IMG/VR virus record: IMGVR_UViG_3300047284_000082
Span: 1-33,813 of that record
DNA from: a virus
Length of the DNA stretch: 33,813 nt
Direction: 5' to 3' (one strand)
Part shown: positions 17,555 through 24,317 of the stretch, piece after piece
How positions within the stretch are numbered: the first letter of the stretch is position 1
Layout of the letters: each line of letters starts with the position of its first letter
Position numbers and translations under genes: made by a program
The notes under the pieces: model-generated
The model's input: the letters and a program-made list of their open reading frames with translations, nothing else
Databases searched by the model: none
What the model was told of the DNA's origin: nothing

Positions 17555-18052
17555 ATGCCAACCCCGACTTATGATTTGCTAGCTTCTAATGTTCTAAGCT
17601 CTAATGCTTCAAGCGTAACTTTCTCTTCTATCCCTGCGACCTATCGGGATTTGGTGTTGGTTGTAACTGCAAAAATAACGGTTGGAACAGGCGGAGCTTC
17701 TATGCGATTCAATGCCGATTCTGGGTCTAATTACAATATGGTTACTATGGAAGGAACTGGCTCCGCCACCCAATCGGGCAGTGGGTCAGGCTACAATGCG
17801 TTGTATGTCAATCTAAATAATGGCGAACTTTACACAGGCCCAACCGTGTCAATAATTCAAATAATGGATTATTCCGCAACAAACAAACACAAATCAACTT
17901 TACACAGAGCCAATGGTTTATCTTCAACATCAGTTGGAGCAACGGCTGGTAGGTGGGCTTCAACATCAGCCATCAACTCCATTGAGTATCGTGGCTCGGG
18001 TGCTACTTTTGCTACTGGCAGTTCGTTCTACCTATACGGAATAGTGAGCTAA
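17555..18052 (+). CDS. Fibre-type adhesin paralogue 2
   Basis: 165 residues and the clearest relative of gene 16994-17536. It shares YDLLASNVLSSNASSVTFSSI (compare YDLLETTVLGTTATSVSFSS), TYRDLVLVVTA, RFNADSGSNYNMV, IMDYSATNKHKST, and the ending GSSFYLYGI. Ribosome binding site GGGAAAGGAAAA upstream. The central sequence differs, as expected for a receptor-binding part under diversifying selection. Confidence 0.75.
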   Translation: MPTPTYDLLASNVLSSNASSVTFSSIPATYRDLVLVVTAKITVGTGGASMRFNADSGSNYNMVTMEGTGSATQSGSGSGYNALYVNLNNGELYTGPTVSIIQIMDYSATNKHKSTLHRANGLSSTSVGATAGRWASTSAINSIEYRGSGATFATGSSFYLYGIVS

Positions 18053-18054
18053 TT

Positions 18055-18561
18055 ATGGCTATGACACTTGTAAGCACAGTAACAGTCGGTTCGGGCGGTG
18101 CGGCTTCGATTGAATTTACGAACATTGCGCAAACGGGGAAGGACTTGCTTATTGTTCTTAGCAGTCGGGTTGCTTTGGCATCCTCTGCAAGAAGCCTCTA
18201 TTTGAAATTCAACGGCTCAAGCACCTCAGACTATTCGAGTAAATATTTAAGAGGCTCTGGTAGTACCGCTTCATCGGGCAACAATGCTAGTGCGACTGAA
18301 ATGTTTATCGCTGAAATAAACGCTGGTAACAATACAGCAAATACATTCACATCTACTCAAATTTACCTCGCAAATTATTCGGTTTCTCAAAACAATTCAG
18401 TCAGCGTAGATTCTGTGATGGAAAATAATGACACATTTGCGATGTCTTATCTAACTGCTGGTGTAAGAGCCAATACGGCGGCAATTACTAGCCTTGAGCT
18501 TTTTTCCAGCGGCACAACATTCGTTCAATACACAACCGCAAGCCTCTACATCATAAGTTAG
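18055..18561 (+). CDS. Fibre-type adhesin paralogue 3
   Basis: 168 residues, the most divergent member of the set: VSTVTVGSGGAASIEFTNI, KDLLIVLSSR, LKFNGSSTSDYSSKYLRGSG, IYLANYSVSQNNS, VRANTAAITSLELFSSGTTF, ending TASLYIIS. The layout (strand, arginine/asparagine core, LRG, late SL-x-LF block) matches the two genes before it. Only 2 bases separate it from the previous stop. Confidence 0.7.
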   Translation: MAMTLVSTVTVGSGGAASIEFTNIAQTGKDLLIVLSSRVALASSARSLYLKFNGSSTSDYSSKYLRGSGSTASSGNNASATEMFIAEINAGNNTANTFTSTQIYLANYSVSQNNSVSVDSVMENNDTFAMSYLTAGVRANTAAITSLELFSSGTTFVQYTTASLYIIS

Positions 18562-18571
18562 GATAGAAACT

Positions 18572-18817
18572 ATGTCAGATACCCCAGTAAAAATAATCGT
18601 GGATTTGAGCAAGCCAGCTGGTGAGCGTGAGTCCATCGTGCCACTTACCGCCGAAGAAATTGCCGAGCGTGAGCAGATGGCTATTCAGGCTCAGGCCGAG
18701 CAGGAAGCTAGAGAAGCCGAGGCCGCCGCTAAAGCCGCCGCTAAAGCATCAGCACTAGCCAAGCTAGAGGCACTAGGCCTAAGTGAAGCCGAAGCACTAG
18801 CGATCGTAGGTGCGTAA
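18572..18817 (+). CDS. Small coiled-coil protein of the fibre region
   Basis: 81 residues: an N-terminal strand (PVKIIVDLSKPAGERESIVPLT) followed by a long charged alanine/glutamate helix and a closing GLSEAEALAIVGA, which resembles a small helix-loop motif at the ends of tail accessory proteins. Possibly a fibre chaperone or tail-tip component. Stop overlaps the next ATG (TAATG). Confidence 0.68.
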   Translation: MSDTPVKIIVDLSKPAGERESIVPLTAEEIAEREQMAIQAQAEQEAREAEAAAKAAAKASALAKLEALGLSEAEALAIVGA

Positions 18818-19083
18818 TGCCAGTAACTAACTCAGCCGTATCGGTGGGAACAGCCGTAACTGAGGTTGCTGGCCCATCCATCGCCCCAAAGCTTGTTTAC
18901 CTGCAAGACGGTGACTATGACGGCGACACCGCTGTCTATGTTGGCGGAACTGCCGTAACAACTTCCAATGGCGTAAAGCTCAGCAAGACCAACACAACCG
19001 TATTCCAGCTAAATGCCGATGACGCTCTATACGCAATCGGTTCTGGTGCAACCAGCTCGGTCAGGGTCACAGAAGTCAAGTAA
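18817..19083 (+). CDS. Small beta-rich protein, paralogue of 3449-3709
   Basis: 88 residues. The core VYVGGTAVTTSNGVKLSKTN, then LYAIGSGATSSVRVTEV, parallels IYLGGSAVTINSG and IYAVSDKTG in the protein encoded beside the portal. Such domains may decorate virions. Here it lies between fibre and lysis genes, so a tail-associated role is likely. No enzymatic residues are seen. Confidence 0.72.
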   Translation: MPVTNSAVSVGTAVTEVAGPSIAPKLVYLQDGDYDGDTAVYVGGTAVTTSNGVKLSKTNTTVFQLNADDALYAIGSGATSSVRVTEVK

Positions 19084-19086
19084 CAA

Positions 19087-19329
19087 ATGGCTGACGAAAC
19101 AACGGGCGTTCGGATTACGCAAAGAGACATCTACGAAAAACTCATTGAGCTACAAGCAGTACAGATTGAGCTAGTCGCAGACATCAAGTCACTCAAAGAC
19201 CTACCTAACAGGGTCAATCAGCTTGAGCAAAAGCTCGCTCGATTTGAGTGGATTGAGAAGCTTGCCTTTTCTGCTTTAGGTGCAGGTCTATCAGGCTTTG
19301 TAGCTGCTCTCTGGGCGTTGATTAGATGA
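19087..19329 (+). CDS. Coiled-coil membrane protein, lysis accessory (DUF2746/XhlA-like)
   Basis: 80 residues: residues 10-55 form a heptad coiled coil (IYEKLIELQAVQIELVADIKSL) and residues 57-79 a membrane helix (LAFSALGAGLSGFVAALWAL). This layout is common for proteins beside actinophage endolysins and for XhlA-like holin partners. It overlaps the endolysin start by 4 bases. Confidence 0.72.
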   Translation: MADETTGVRITQRDIYEKLIELQAVQIELVADIKSLKDLPNRVNQLEQKLARFEWIEKLAFSALGAGLSGFVAALWALIR

Positions 19330-19748
19330 TTCTCGCTCCCGTAAACGGCAGATACCGAGTCAGCTCACCTTTCGGTTGGAGAGTTCACCCTATTACGGGC
19401 AAGAAGCGACTACACGCTGGCGTGGACATCGTTACAGGCCGAAAGAACACTCCGATTGTTGCCCCTGAAGATGGCCTAGTCCTAGAAGCTCGCAAGTCCA
19501 CCGCACCAGGTGGCGGATACGGCTACTTCGTCAAATACCGTGGCATCTCTGGGGCTACTCACATTCTTGCTCACATGGTCGAAGGCTCACTAACAGTCAA
19601 AAAAGGCGACAGAGTAAAGCAAGGTCAGAAGCTTGGCGTAATGGGAACTACCGGAGCATCCACCGGAATCCACCTGCACTGGGAGGTCAGGGGCAAGGTT
19701 CCAGTAGATCCGATCAAGTGGATGAACAAGCGTAATGGTGAATCTTAG
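19326..19748 (+). CDS. Endolysin, M23 peptidase
   Basis: 140 residues, a single LytM/M23 metallopeptidase domain that cuts peptide cross-links in peptidoglycan. Zinc ligands are visible as HAGVD (His30, Asp34) and HLHWE (His118), with His83 in THILAH and His116 completing the site. SSPFGWRVHPITGKKRLHAGVD and MGTTGASTGIHLHWEVRG are diagnostic. There is no signal peptide and no separate wall-binding domain, so export depends on the holin. Confidence 0.94.
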   Translation: MILAPVNGRYRVSSPFGWRVHPITGKKRLHAGVDIVTGRKNTPIVAPEDGLVLEARKSTAPGGGYGYFVKYRGISGATHILAHMVEGSLTVKKGDRVKQGQKLGVMGTTGASTGIHLHWEVRGKVPVDPIKWMNKRNGES

Positions 19749-20034
19749 AGCTGTAGCCAAGACAGTCGTAGATGGGCTGTTTTTCTTAGGCAAACCAACA
19801 AGCGACAAAAAAGACAACTGGAAGTTCCGTAGAAGGCTTATCTTCGGTGCTTACAGGCTCTCGGTAGCAATGATTGTCTTTGGAGCCTTGACATTCTTCT
19901 GGGATACAGGTGTCTCAAATAATCTCGTAACTGGCGGCATCGCTCTGCTAACTATCATTGTTACCGCTTATACTGCTAGTGCAACATACGAAGATGTCAA
20001 AAAACAGAAAGTTGAAGACAATGAAATTCTTTAG
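19735..20034 (+). CDS. Membrane protein of the lysis cassette (holin candidate)
   Basis: 99 residues with two predicted membrane helices (about residues 35-55, GAYRLSVAMIVFGALTFFW, and 62-82, NNLVTGGIALLTIIVTAYTA) and charged ends. It overlaps the endolysin by 14 bases and the next holin gene by 14. With the r1t-type protein downstream it may form a holin/antiholin pair. Confidence 0.72.
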   Translation: MVNLRAVAKTVVDGLFFLGKPTSDKKDNWKFRRRLIFGAYRLSVAMIVFGALTFFWDTGVSNNLVTGGIALLTIIVTAYTASATYEDVKKQKVEDNEIL

Positions 20035-20215
20035 TATTGAGTTTTGGTCCTACGCAGGTGAGCGCGCTATCAAGACAGTAGCTCAGGCTGCGCTTGCTTA
20101 TCTAGGAACCGGCACTATCGGCCTATTTCAGATTGACTGGACTTCGCTTGCGTCGGTTTCTCTAGGTGCAGGATTACTGTCAGTTCTTACTTCGATTGTC
20201 ACTCAGAAGGACTAA
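20021..20215 (+). CDS. Holin (r1t-type)
   Basis: 64 residues: FWSYAGERAIKTVAQAALAYLG, then LFQIDWTSLASVSLGAGLLSVLTSIV, matching the two-helix r1t holin family of actinophages. ATG 20021 is chosen; an in-frame ATG at 19958 lies inside the previous gene and would add an implausible N-terminus. It is the last gene of the late rightward block and meets the minus-strand WhiB genes tail to tail with a 4-base overlap. Confidence 0.85.
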   Translation: MKFFSIEFWSYAGERAIKTVAQAALAYLGTGTIGLFQIDWTSLASVSLGAGLLSVLTSIVTQKD

Positions 20216-20481
20216 GCAGCCGACTGCCGTTTCATCTTGATTCGGTCAAGCCTGCTAGTTCCACCCCAAACACCGTAAAGCTCATTTGACGCAATCGCGT
20301 ACTCTGCACAAGCTTTGCGAGCAGGGCATTTAGAACAAAGCTTCTTTGCCATTCGTGTAAAGTCATAGCCTTCGTAAATGTCGCCAAACCATAATTCAGG
20401 GTCAGTGTTCTGACAAGGCACAACAATCGGTGAATTCTCAATAGCCTCTTTCAAGGCTTCGTATGCTCTCTGTGGATTCAT
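20212..20481 (-). CDS. WhiB-family transcriptional regulator
   Basis: 89 residues. Four cluster-binding cysteines (C23, C49, C52, C58) in the pattern C...LCSKCPARKAC, then the WhiB turn YGVWGG (69-74) and a basic tail. WhiB proteins bind a 4Fe-4S cluster and the sigma factor SigA to alter transcription; phage WhiBs can block host WhiB activity. It is the second gene of a two-gene leftward unit, 36 bases after the first. Confidence 0.93.
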   Translation of the reverse strand: MNPQRAYEALKEAIENSPIVVPCQNTDPELWFGDIYEGYDFTRMAKKLCSKCPARKACAEYAIASNELYGVWGGTSRLDRIKMKRQSAA

Positions 20482-20517
20482 GCCTACATCATTAGACAGA
20501 ATTCGATTTCTGTCAAA

Positions 20518-20778
20518 TCAGCGTTCTTCAGGTGAGGTGCCGCCCCAGATTCCGTAGCGCTGATTAGTCCTAAGCGCGTACTCAAAGCATTGCTTTTTGA
20601 TTGGGCATTCGTGACATAAGCCCTTAGCAACTGCCGATGCCTGATGCCGCAGCATCGGGTCGGCTATGTCTTCTGGAAACCAAAGATCAGGATTCTTCTC
20701 GCACGGCACTCCGCCAGCCTGATGTATGGCGTATAACAATTTGGTATACGCACTTGTAAAAAGACCCATGCTTCGCAT
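20518..20778 (-). CDS. WhiB-family transcriptional regulator, short C-terminus
   Basis: 86 residues with cysteines C26, C55, C58 and C64 (GLCHECPIKKQC) and YGIWGGTSPEER at the very end, so the basic tail normally following the turn is almost absent. That suggests a form that binds sigma factor without strong DNA contact. The start is 31 bases from the divergent exonuclease gene; an alternative ATG at 20769 is possible. It contains an inverted repeat (20729-20751) near its 5' end. Confidence 0.9.
   Translation of the reverse strand: MRSMGLFTSAYTKLLYAIHQAGGVPCEKNPDLWFPEDIADPMLRHQASAVAKGLCHECPIKKQCFEYALRTNQRYGIWGGTSPEER
20729..20751. repeat. Inverted repeat inside the second WhiB gene, possible operator
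   Basis: GCGTATA and TATACGC separated by 9 bases form a perfect 7-bp inverted repeat, within 60 bases of both divergent starts. It could be an operator for WhiB autoregulation or the early operon. It is not conserved in the other WhiB gene. Confidence 0.45.
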
Positions 20779-20783
20779 AGAGT
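20754..20783 (+). promoter_or_regulatory. Candidate early promoter
   Basis: TTGTAA (20754) and TAGAGT (20778), spacer 18, each matching four of six consensus bases. It overlaps the first codons of the divergent WhiB gene and would give a leader of about 20 bases with AGGGAGA before the GTG start of the exonuclease. Confidence 0.45.
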
Positions 20784-20809
20784 AAGGCTATCCAACAAAG
20801 GGAGAAAAT

Positions 20810-21706
20810 GTGGAGATTTATGCACCAGATTTCATAAATGGGGCAAAGCTTCTAGGCAACTTCGAGCCAGGCAGCCCAGAGTGGCACGCAGAACGCTCGA
20901 ACGGTGTCGGAGGTAGCGAGGTCGGAACAATACTCGGCCTAAACCCCTATGAAAGCGCCTATGCACTATGGGCAAAGAAAACAGGCAAGATTGATTCCGA
21001 GGTCAAAGAAAACTGGGCAATTCGGTTCGGTAAGGCCTTTGAAGAACCCATCCTGAAACTATGGATGGAAGAACACCCTGAATGGGATGTCTTTACTACC
21101 GGCACCTACGCCGATGGCGACTGCGCCTACCGGCACGCCAACCCAGATGCCATAGCTATTCACAAGGAAACTAAAGAGCTGATGGTCTTGGAGGTCAAGA
21201 CAGCCCGCAGCACCTGGGAGTCACCGCCGCAGGCTTACTTAGCTCAGGTCTTGCACTACATGGGCGTACTCAAGATTCAGAAGGGTCGCATTGTGGCTGT
21301 TGCCGGAATGACCTGGAACGAATACGAGGTCAGCTGGAACCAAGAGGCGATTGATCTACAGAACGAAATGATTGACGCGTTCTGGCATTCGATTCAGGAA
21401 GACATCAAGCCCGCCTGGGACGGGTCAGAAGCGACCTACAACGCAGTTAGGGCTGAGAACCCGCAGATTGAGATTAGAGAGGTCGAACTGGGTCAGTTGG
21501 GGATTTCACTACTCCAGGCCCAGGAAAAGGCTGACAGGGCCTATTCTGAGCTTCTCAGGGCCAAATCTGAGGTGATGGACAAGATGGGAACCGCCAAGTA
21601 TGGCGTAATCGAAACTTTGAACGGTCCAGAGCGGGTCGTTACACGCCAAATGAGGGCTGGCACGCCATCATTGGTAATCAACAAAAAAGGCACGAGCTGG
21701 GTCTAG
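20810..21706 (+). CDS. YqaJ-like recombination exonuclease
   Basis: 298 residues. A lambda-exonuclease-type PD-(D/E)xK nuclease: GVGGSEVGTILGLNPYESAYALWAKKTGK, FGKAFEEPI, then Asp113 (ANPDAIA), Glu128 and Lys130 (LEVKTA) and QAYLAQVLHYM. It degrades one strand of double-stranded ends for annealing by the next gene. GTG at 20810 is used: the ATG two bases earlier is out of frame and soon stops. First gene of the rightward early block. Confidence 0.93.
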   Translation: MEIYAPDFINGAKLLGNFEPGSPEWHAERSNGVGGSEVGTILGLNPYESAYALWAKKTGKIDSEVKENWAIRFGKAFEEPILKLWMEEHPEWDVFTTGTYADGDCAYRHANPDAIAIHKETKELMVLEVKTARSTWESPPQAYLAQVLHYMGVLKIQKGRIVAVAGMTWNEYEVSWNQEAIDLQNEMIDAFWHSIQEDIKPAWDGSEATYNAVRAENPQIEIREVELGQLGISLLQAQEKADRAYSELLRAKSEVMDKMGTAKYGVIETLNGPERVVTRQMRAGTPSLVINKKGTSWV

Positions 21707-21714
21707 GAGGACAA

Positions 21715-22278
21715 ATGCCACGCTTTGATTTATCACAATACGAAACAGTTGAATCACGAATTAGGAAGTTTTATGCGGACTACCCCGACGGAAGAATCAT
21801 CACGGAAAATCTCACTACCCCTGCTGACCGTGCTGTGGGGACTTGGGTTGTTCGTACAGAAATTTACCTTACTGCTGGCGACCAAGCAAACAATCTCCCG
21901 AAGGCCTCTGGTTTGGCATTCGAGATTGATGGTGGTGTTGGTGCGAATCAGACTAGCGCTCTTGAAAACGCAGAGACCAGTAGTACGGGACGCGCACTTG
22001 CCAACGCAGGATACTCCGGATCTAAGCGCAGCAGCAGAGAAGAAATGGAAAAGGTAGAACGCGTCTCAGCGAAGCGTGACAACTGGCTAGTGGAGGCAGA
22101 CAAGATTTCTGACCTTGCTGGACTACGCTGGTTATACGCAAAGGCAAAGAGTGAAGGCGCATCGCCAGACATTCTGGAAAGGATTGAAACCCGTGCCAAA
22201 CTCCTCAGTCCTGATGTCGAAAGTCCTGGAGCTTACGGAGGCCTATCAGCTGGCCCTGCGGACGGGGCAGAAAAATGA
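21715..22278 (+). CDS. Erf-like single-strand annealing protein
   Basis: 187 residues. YETVESRIRKFYADYPDGRI and NQTSALENAETSSTGRALANAGY are typical of small Erf/annealing proteins in actinophages. It sits directly after the exonuclease, forming the classical two-component recombination pair. The C-terminal third (after about residue 115) is a helical region with a Gly/Pro-rich tail. AGGAGG lies upstream of ATG. Confidence 0.8.
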   Translation: MPRFDLSQYETVESRIRKFYADYPDGRIITENLTTPADRAVGTWVVRTEIYLTAGDQANNLPKASGLAFEIDGGVGANQTSALENAETSSTGRALANAGYSGSKRSSREEMEKVERVSAKRDNWLVEADKISDLAGLRWLYAKAKSEGASPDILERIETRAKLLSPDVESPGAYGGLSAGPADGAEK

Positions 22279-22390
22279 AGCTGACTTCTGGAAAAAAGAA
22301 CTTACCTACGAACTGTGGAGGCTAAGTGATTCCTTCTCAGATCACGGAACAGATAGCCCAGCTGACGAGGGAGAACAGTCGGGGAGCTGA
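22214..22390 (+). CDS. Small hypothetical protein
   Basis: 58 residues (MSKVLELTEAYQLALRTGQ, then FWKKELTYELWRLSDSF), overlapping the annealing gene by 65 bases and the next gene by 65. A longer in-frame version from 22115 is less likely. The helical first half looks like a genuine phage small protein; the acidic tail lies in the overlap. Function unknown. Confidence 0.5.
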   Translation: MSKVLELTEAYQLALRTGQKNEADFWKKELTYELWRLSDSFSDHGTDSPADEGEQSGS

Positions 22391-22649
22391 GGCTCTCTAC
22401 GAAGCCGAAGTCAGACTGGCAGAAGCCGAACACGAACTCGACCTTATCGAGCAAAAAGCATTTATCAAGACACAAGGCACTGTCGCTGACAGAACAGCTT
22501 TGGCAAAACTAGAATCTGCTGATGCAAGACTGCAACGCGATCTACGCCGAGCAGAGCTAAACAGAATCAAAATGAAAATCAAAATCATTGAAACTAGCCT
22601 GATGGCTATTGGCACTCAGGTCAAGCTGATTCAGGCGGAGATGAAATGA
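22326..22649 (+). CDS. Coiled-coil protein of the recombination operon
   Basis: 107 residues from a GTG start, almost entirely helical with heptads (YEAEVRLAEAEHELDLIEQK, IKIIETSLMAIGTQVKLIQAEMK). Charged coiled-coil proteins of this size often sit beside actinophage recombinases. Ends 4 bases into the next gene (ATGA). Function unknown. Confidence 0.68.
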   Translation: MIPSQITEQIAQLTRENSRGAEALYEAEVRLAEAEHELDLIEQKAFIKTQGTVADRTALAKLESADARLQRDLRRAELNRIKMKIKIIETSLMAIGTQVKLIQAEMK

Positions 22650-22990
22650 CACTTAGCCCCTACATGAGGAAGAAACTTGAAGAACGCGACCCGTACTGCT
22701 GGCACTGTGGCGACACTAATGATTTGGTCATTCATCATCGGAAAAATCGCGGGATGGGCGGCTCCAAGATTATTGATGTCTATGAAAACCTCATGCGAGT
22801 CTGCGCCGAATACAACACCCGTATCGAATCGGACTCGTGGGCTGCGGAACAGGCGAGAGAATACGGACACAAACTAAGTTCTTGGCAATGGTTCAACGAG
22901 GGCGTCTATGACTGCTGCGATGGGGAATGGTACGAGCTAAAGCCGGACGGAACGAAAGAAACGATTTGGAAACCAGTATCACTTTTCTAG
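22646..22990 (+). CDS. HNH endonuclease-like protein
   Basis: 114 residues. CWHCG (Cys18, Cys21), the catalytic histidine pair IHHRKNRGMGGS (His30-His31) and ENLMRVCAEYNTRIES fit the HNH fold, with GHKLSSWQ after. Relatives occur in actinophage replication regions and are thought to process recombination or replication intermediates. It overlaps the coiled-coil gene by 4 bases. Confidence 0.82.
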   Translation: MTLSPYMRKKLEERDPYCWHCGDTNDLVIHHRKNRGMGGSKIIDVYENLMRVCAEYNTRIESDSWAAEQAREYGHKLSSWQWFNEGVYDCCDGEWYELKPDGTKETIWKPVSLF

Positions 22991-22999
22991 GAGGGAAAA

Positions 23000-23761
23000 A
23001 TGAGCATCGAAATAATGAACGCCGTCTGGCGGGAGTCACAAGCGGACGGACGAGCAAGGTTAGTGCTACTAGCGATAGCCGATCATCAGGGCGAAATAGG
23101 GGCATGGCCGTCCATCGCCACACTCGCTCGCATGGTCAACTCAAGTGAGAGAAGCGTCCAGCGGGACATTCAGTATCTACAAAAAATAGGCGAGTTACAG
23201 GTCGAAGTTCAGTCTGCTCCTAGCGGCGGTCAGTACAAGTCCAACCTCTATTGGGTGACGCTGCCAGGGGTGACAGATAGAGCTTCAGGGGTGACAAAAA
23301 ACGCGTCAGGGGTGACAAAATCGGCTTCAGGGGTGACAGCAGGTGGCGTACTAACCCTTAATAGAAACCTTAATAGAAACATTAATGCGCAAGAGCAAGA
23401 ATTGTTCAATGAGTTCTGGAACGCCTATCCGAAAAAAGTGGACAAGGCTAAAGCGTTCAAAGCATTTCGGTCAGCCCTGCATCGGGCAGCCTTTGAAGAC
23501 ATCCTGGCCGGCGTAATCGCCTACCGCAACGATCCGAAACGAAACCCCGACTTCACGAAGTACCCTGCCTCTTGGCTAAACGCCGACAGCTGGGAAAACG
23601 CGGCTTCAACGCCTGAGACTTCGGCCTGGCGGGAAAAGGCTTTGCAGCAAACCCAGGAGTTTCTGGCTGAGCAAGAACGCCTAGCCGCCCTAGCTGCCCC
23701 ACCCCCCAAATGCGAACACGACCTGAATAGAGCGCTTTGTTCTATCTGTGTCAGAGGGTAG
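23000..23761 (+). CDS. Replication initiator-like protein with internal iterons
   Basis: 253 residues. Residues 15-70 form a winged-helix domain (LLAIADHQGEIGAWPSIATLARMVNSSERSVQRDIQYLQKIGEL). Residues 88-115 are a repeat linker (SGVT four times) that mirrors DNA iterons. Residues 135-200 are the phage replication C-terminal domain (FNEFWNAYPKKVDKAKAFKAF, WLNADSWEN). A small zinc motif, CEHDLNRALCSIC, closes the protein. It likely binds the iterons and recruits helicase, like lambda O. Ribosome binding site AGGAGGG. Confidence 0.83.
   Translation: MSIEIMNAVWRESQADGRARLVLLAIADHQGEIGAWPSIATLARMVNSSERSVQRDIQYLQKIGELQVEVQSAPSGGQYKSNLYWVTLPGVTDRASGVTKNASGVTKSASGVTAGGVLTLNRNLNRNINAQEQELFNEFWNAYPKKVDKAKAFKAFRSALHRAAFEDILAGVIAYRNDPKRNPDFTKYPASWLNADSWENAASTPETSAWREKALQQTQEFLAEQERLAALAAPPPKCEHDLNRALCSICVRG
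23265..23338 (+). repeat. Four iterons, probable replication origin
   Basis: CAGGGGTGACA occurs at 23265, 23286, 23307 and 23328, exactly 21 bp apart, two turns of the helix. The repeats lie in the coding sequence of the initiator-like gene and encode its SGVT repeats. Such phased repeats within an initiator gene are the layout of lambda-type theta origins. Confidence 0.75.
23357..23387 (+). repeat. AT-rich tandem repeat, possible DNA unwinding element
   Basis: CTTAATAGAAAC is repeated twice in tandem (23357-23368 and 23369-23380) followed by a partial ATTAATG. It starts 19 bases after the last iteron, the usual place of the unwinding region. Confidence 0.6.
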
Positions 23762-23770
23762 GCTTACGAT

Positions 23771-24034
23771 GTGGATGAGTTTGTTGATTGCTATAGGTGC
23801 GGCCATACCTTTTTGGTTAGCCGTAAACGCCGCAAGTTGCGGATGCTTTGTGAAAGCTGTAGATTCACCAAATCAAACACCGTCCAAAGCGGAGAACACA
23901 AGTGCCTCCCCTGGCACGGACACTTCGCAGAAGACATGACAACACCAATAGATGAAAATGGGAGGCCGGTCTTGCCAGGCACAAGAATTTGTGGCAAGCT
24001 AGATTGTGTGGCTCCAGGCCATGTGAAAGGATAA
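23771..24034 (+). CDS. Zinc-finger protein with HNH-like C-terminus
   Basis: 87 residues from GTG 23771. It starts with a CxxC...CxxC zinc ribbon (CYRCGHTF, LCESCRF) and ends with CLPWHGHFAEDMTTPIDENG, then RICGKLDCVAPGHV. The last part matches the zinc-binding tail of His-Me finger (HNH) nucleases, which occurs as small proteins in actinophages. A competing frame (23748-23939) lacks such features. Probably DNA binding; nuclease activity is uncertain. Confidence 0.65.
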   Translation: MDEFVDCYRCGHTFLVSRKRRKLRMLCESCRFTKSNTVQSGEHKCLPWHGHFAEDMTTPIDENGRPVLPGTRICGKLDCVAPGHVKG

Positions 24035-24038
24035 GAAA

Positions 24039-24311
24039 ATGGCTCAAGTAAAAATCAGCCAGGCGACAGTCGCCTACATCAACTCCAAAGGCTTTACTGC
24101 AAAGGCAAAGGTAAAAGTCCTAGGGGAACTCAGGGATGAGTACTACAAGGTTTGGACTGAGGAGAAGTTCAAAGAAGGCGATGTCGTTGACATTGTTGGA
24201 GATCTATCCGTCAGACTAGAAACCTACAAAGACAAGCGAACTGGGATGGACAAGCAGGGTGCTGCTATCCATGTCAACAACCCAGTAATCAAGTCGGACA
24301 GCCCATTCTAA
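24039..24311 (+). CDS. OB-fold ssDNA-binding protein candidate
   Basis: 90 residues: AKAKVKVLGEL, YYKVWTEEKFKEGDVVDIVGDLSVRLETYKDKRTG, AAIHVNNPVI. The order of beta strands and the GDVVDIVGDL turn suggest an OB fold like a minimal SSB without the acidic tail (the last residues are SDSPF). Adjacent to replication and RusA genes, which supports a role at single-stranded DNA. Good ribosome binding site AAAGGA. Confidence 0.6.
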   Translation: MAQVKISQATVAYINSKGFTAKAKVKVLGELRDEYYKVWTEEKFKEGDVVDIVGDLSVRLETYKDKRTGMDKQGAAIHVNNPVIKSDSPF

Positions 24312-24317
24312 ACTGGA

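Noticed and set aside
23748-23939. Alternative frame with a hydrophobic start (MWMSLLIAIGAAIPFW) overlapping 23771-24034
   Set aside because: The competing frame has clear zinc-ribbon and HNH-like motifs. The ATG frame could be a short membrane protein but has no supporting motif.
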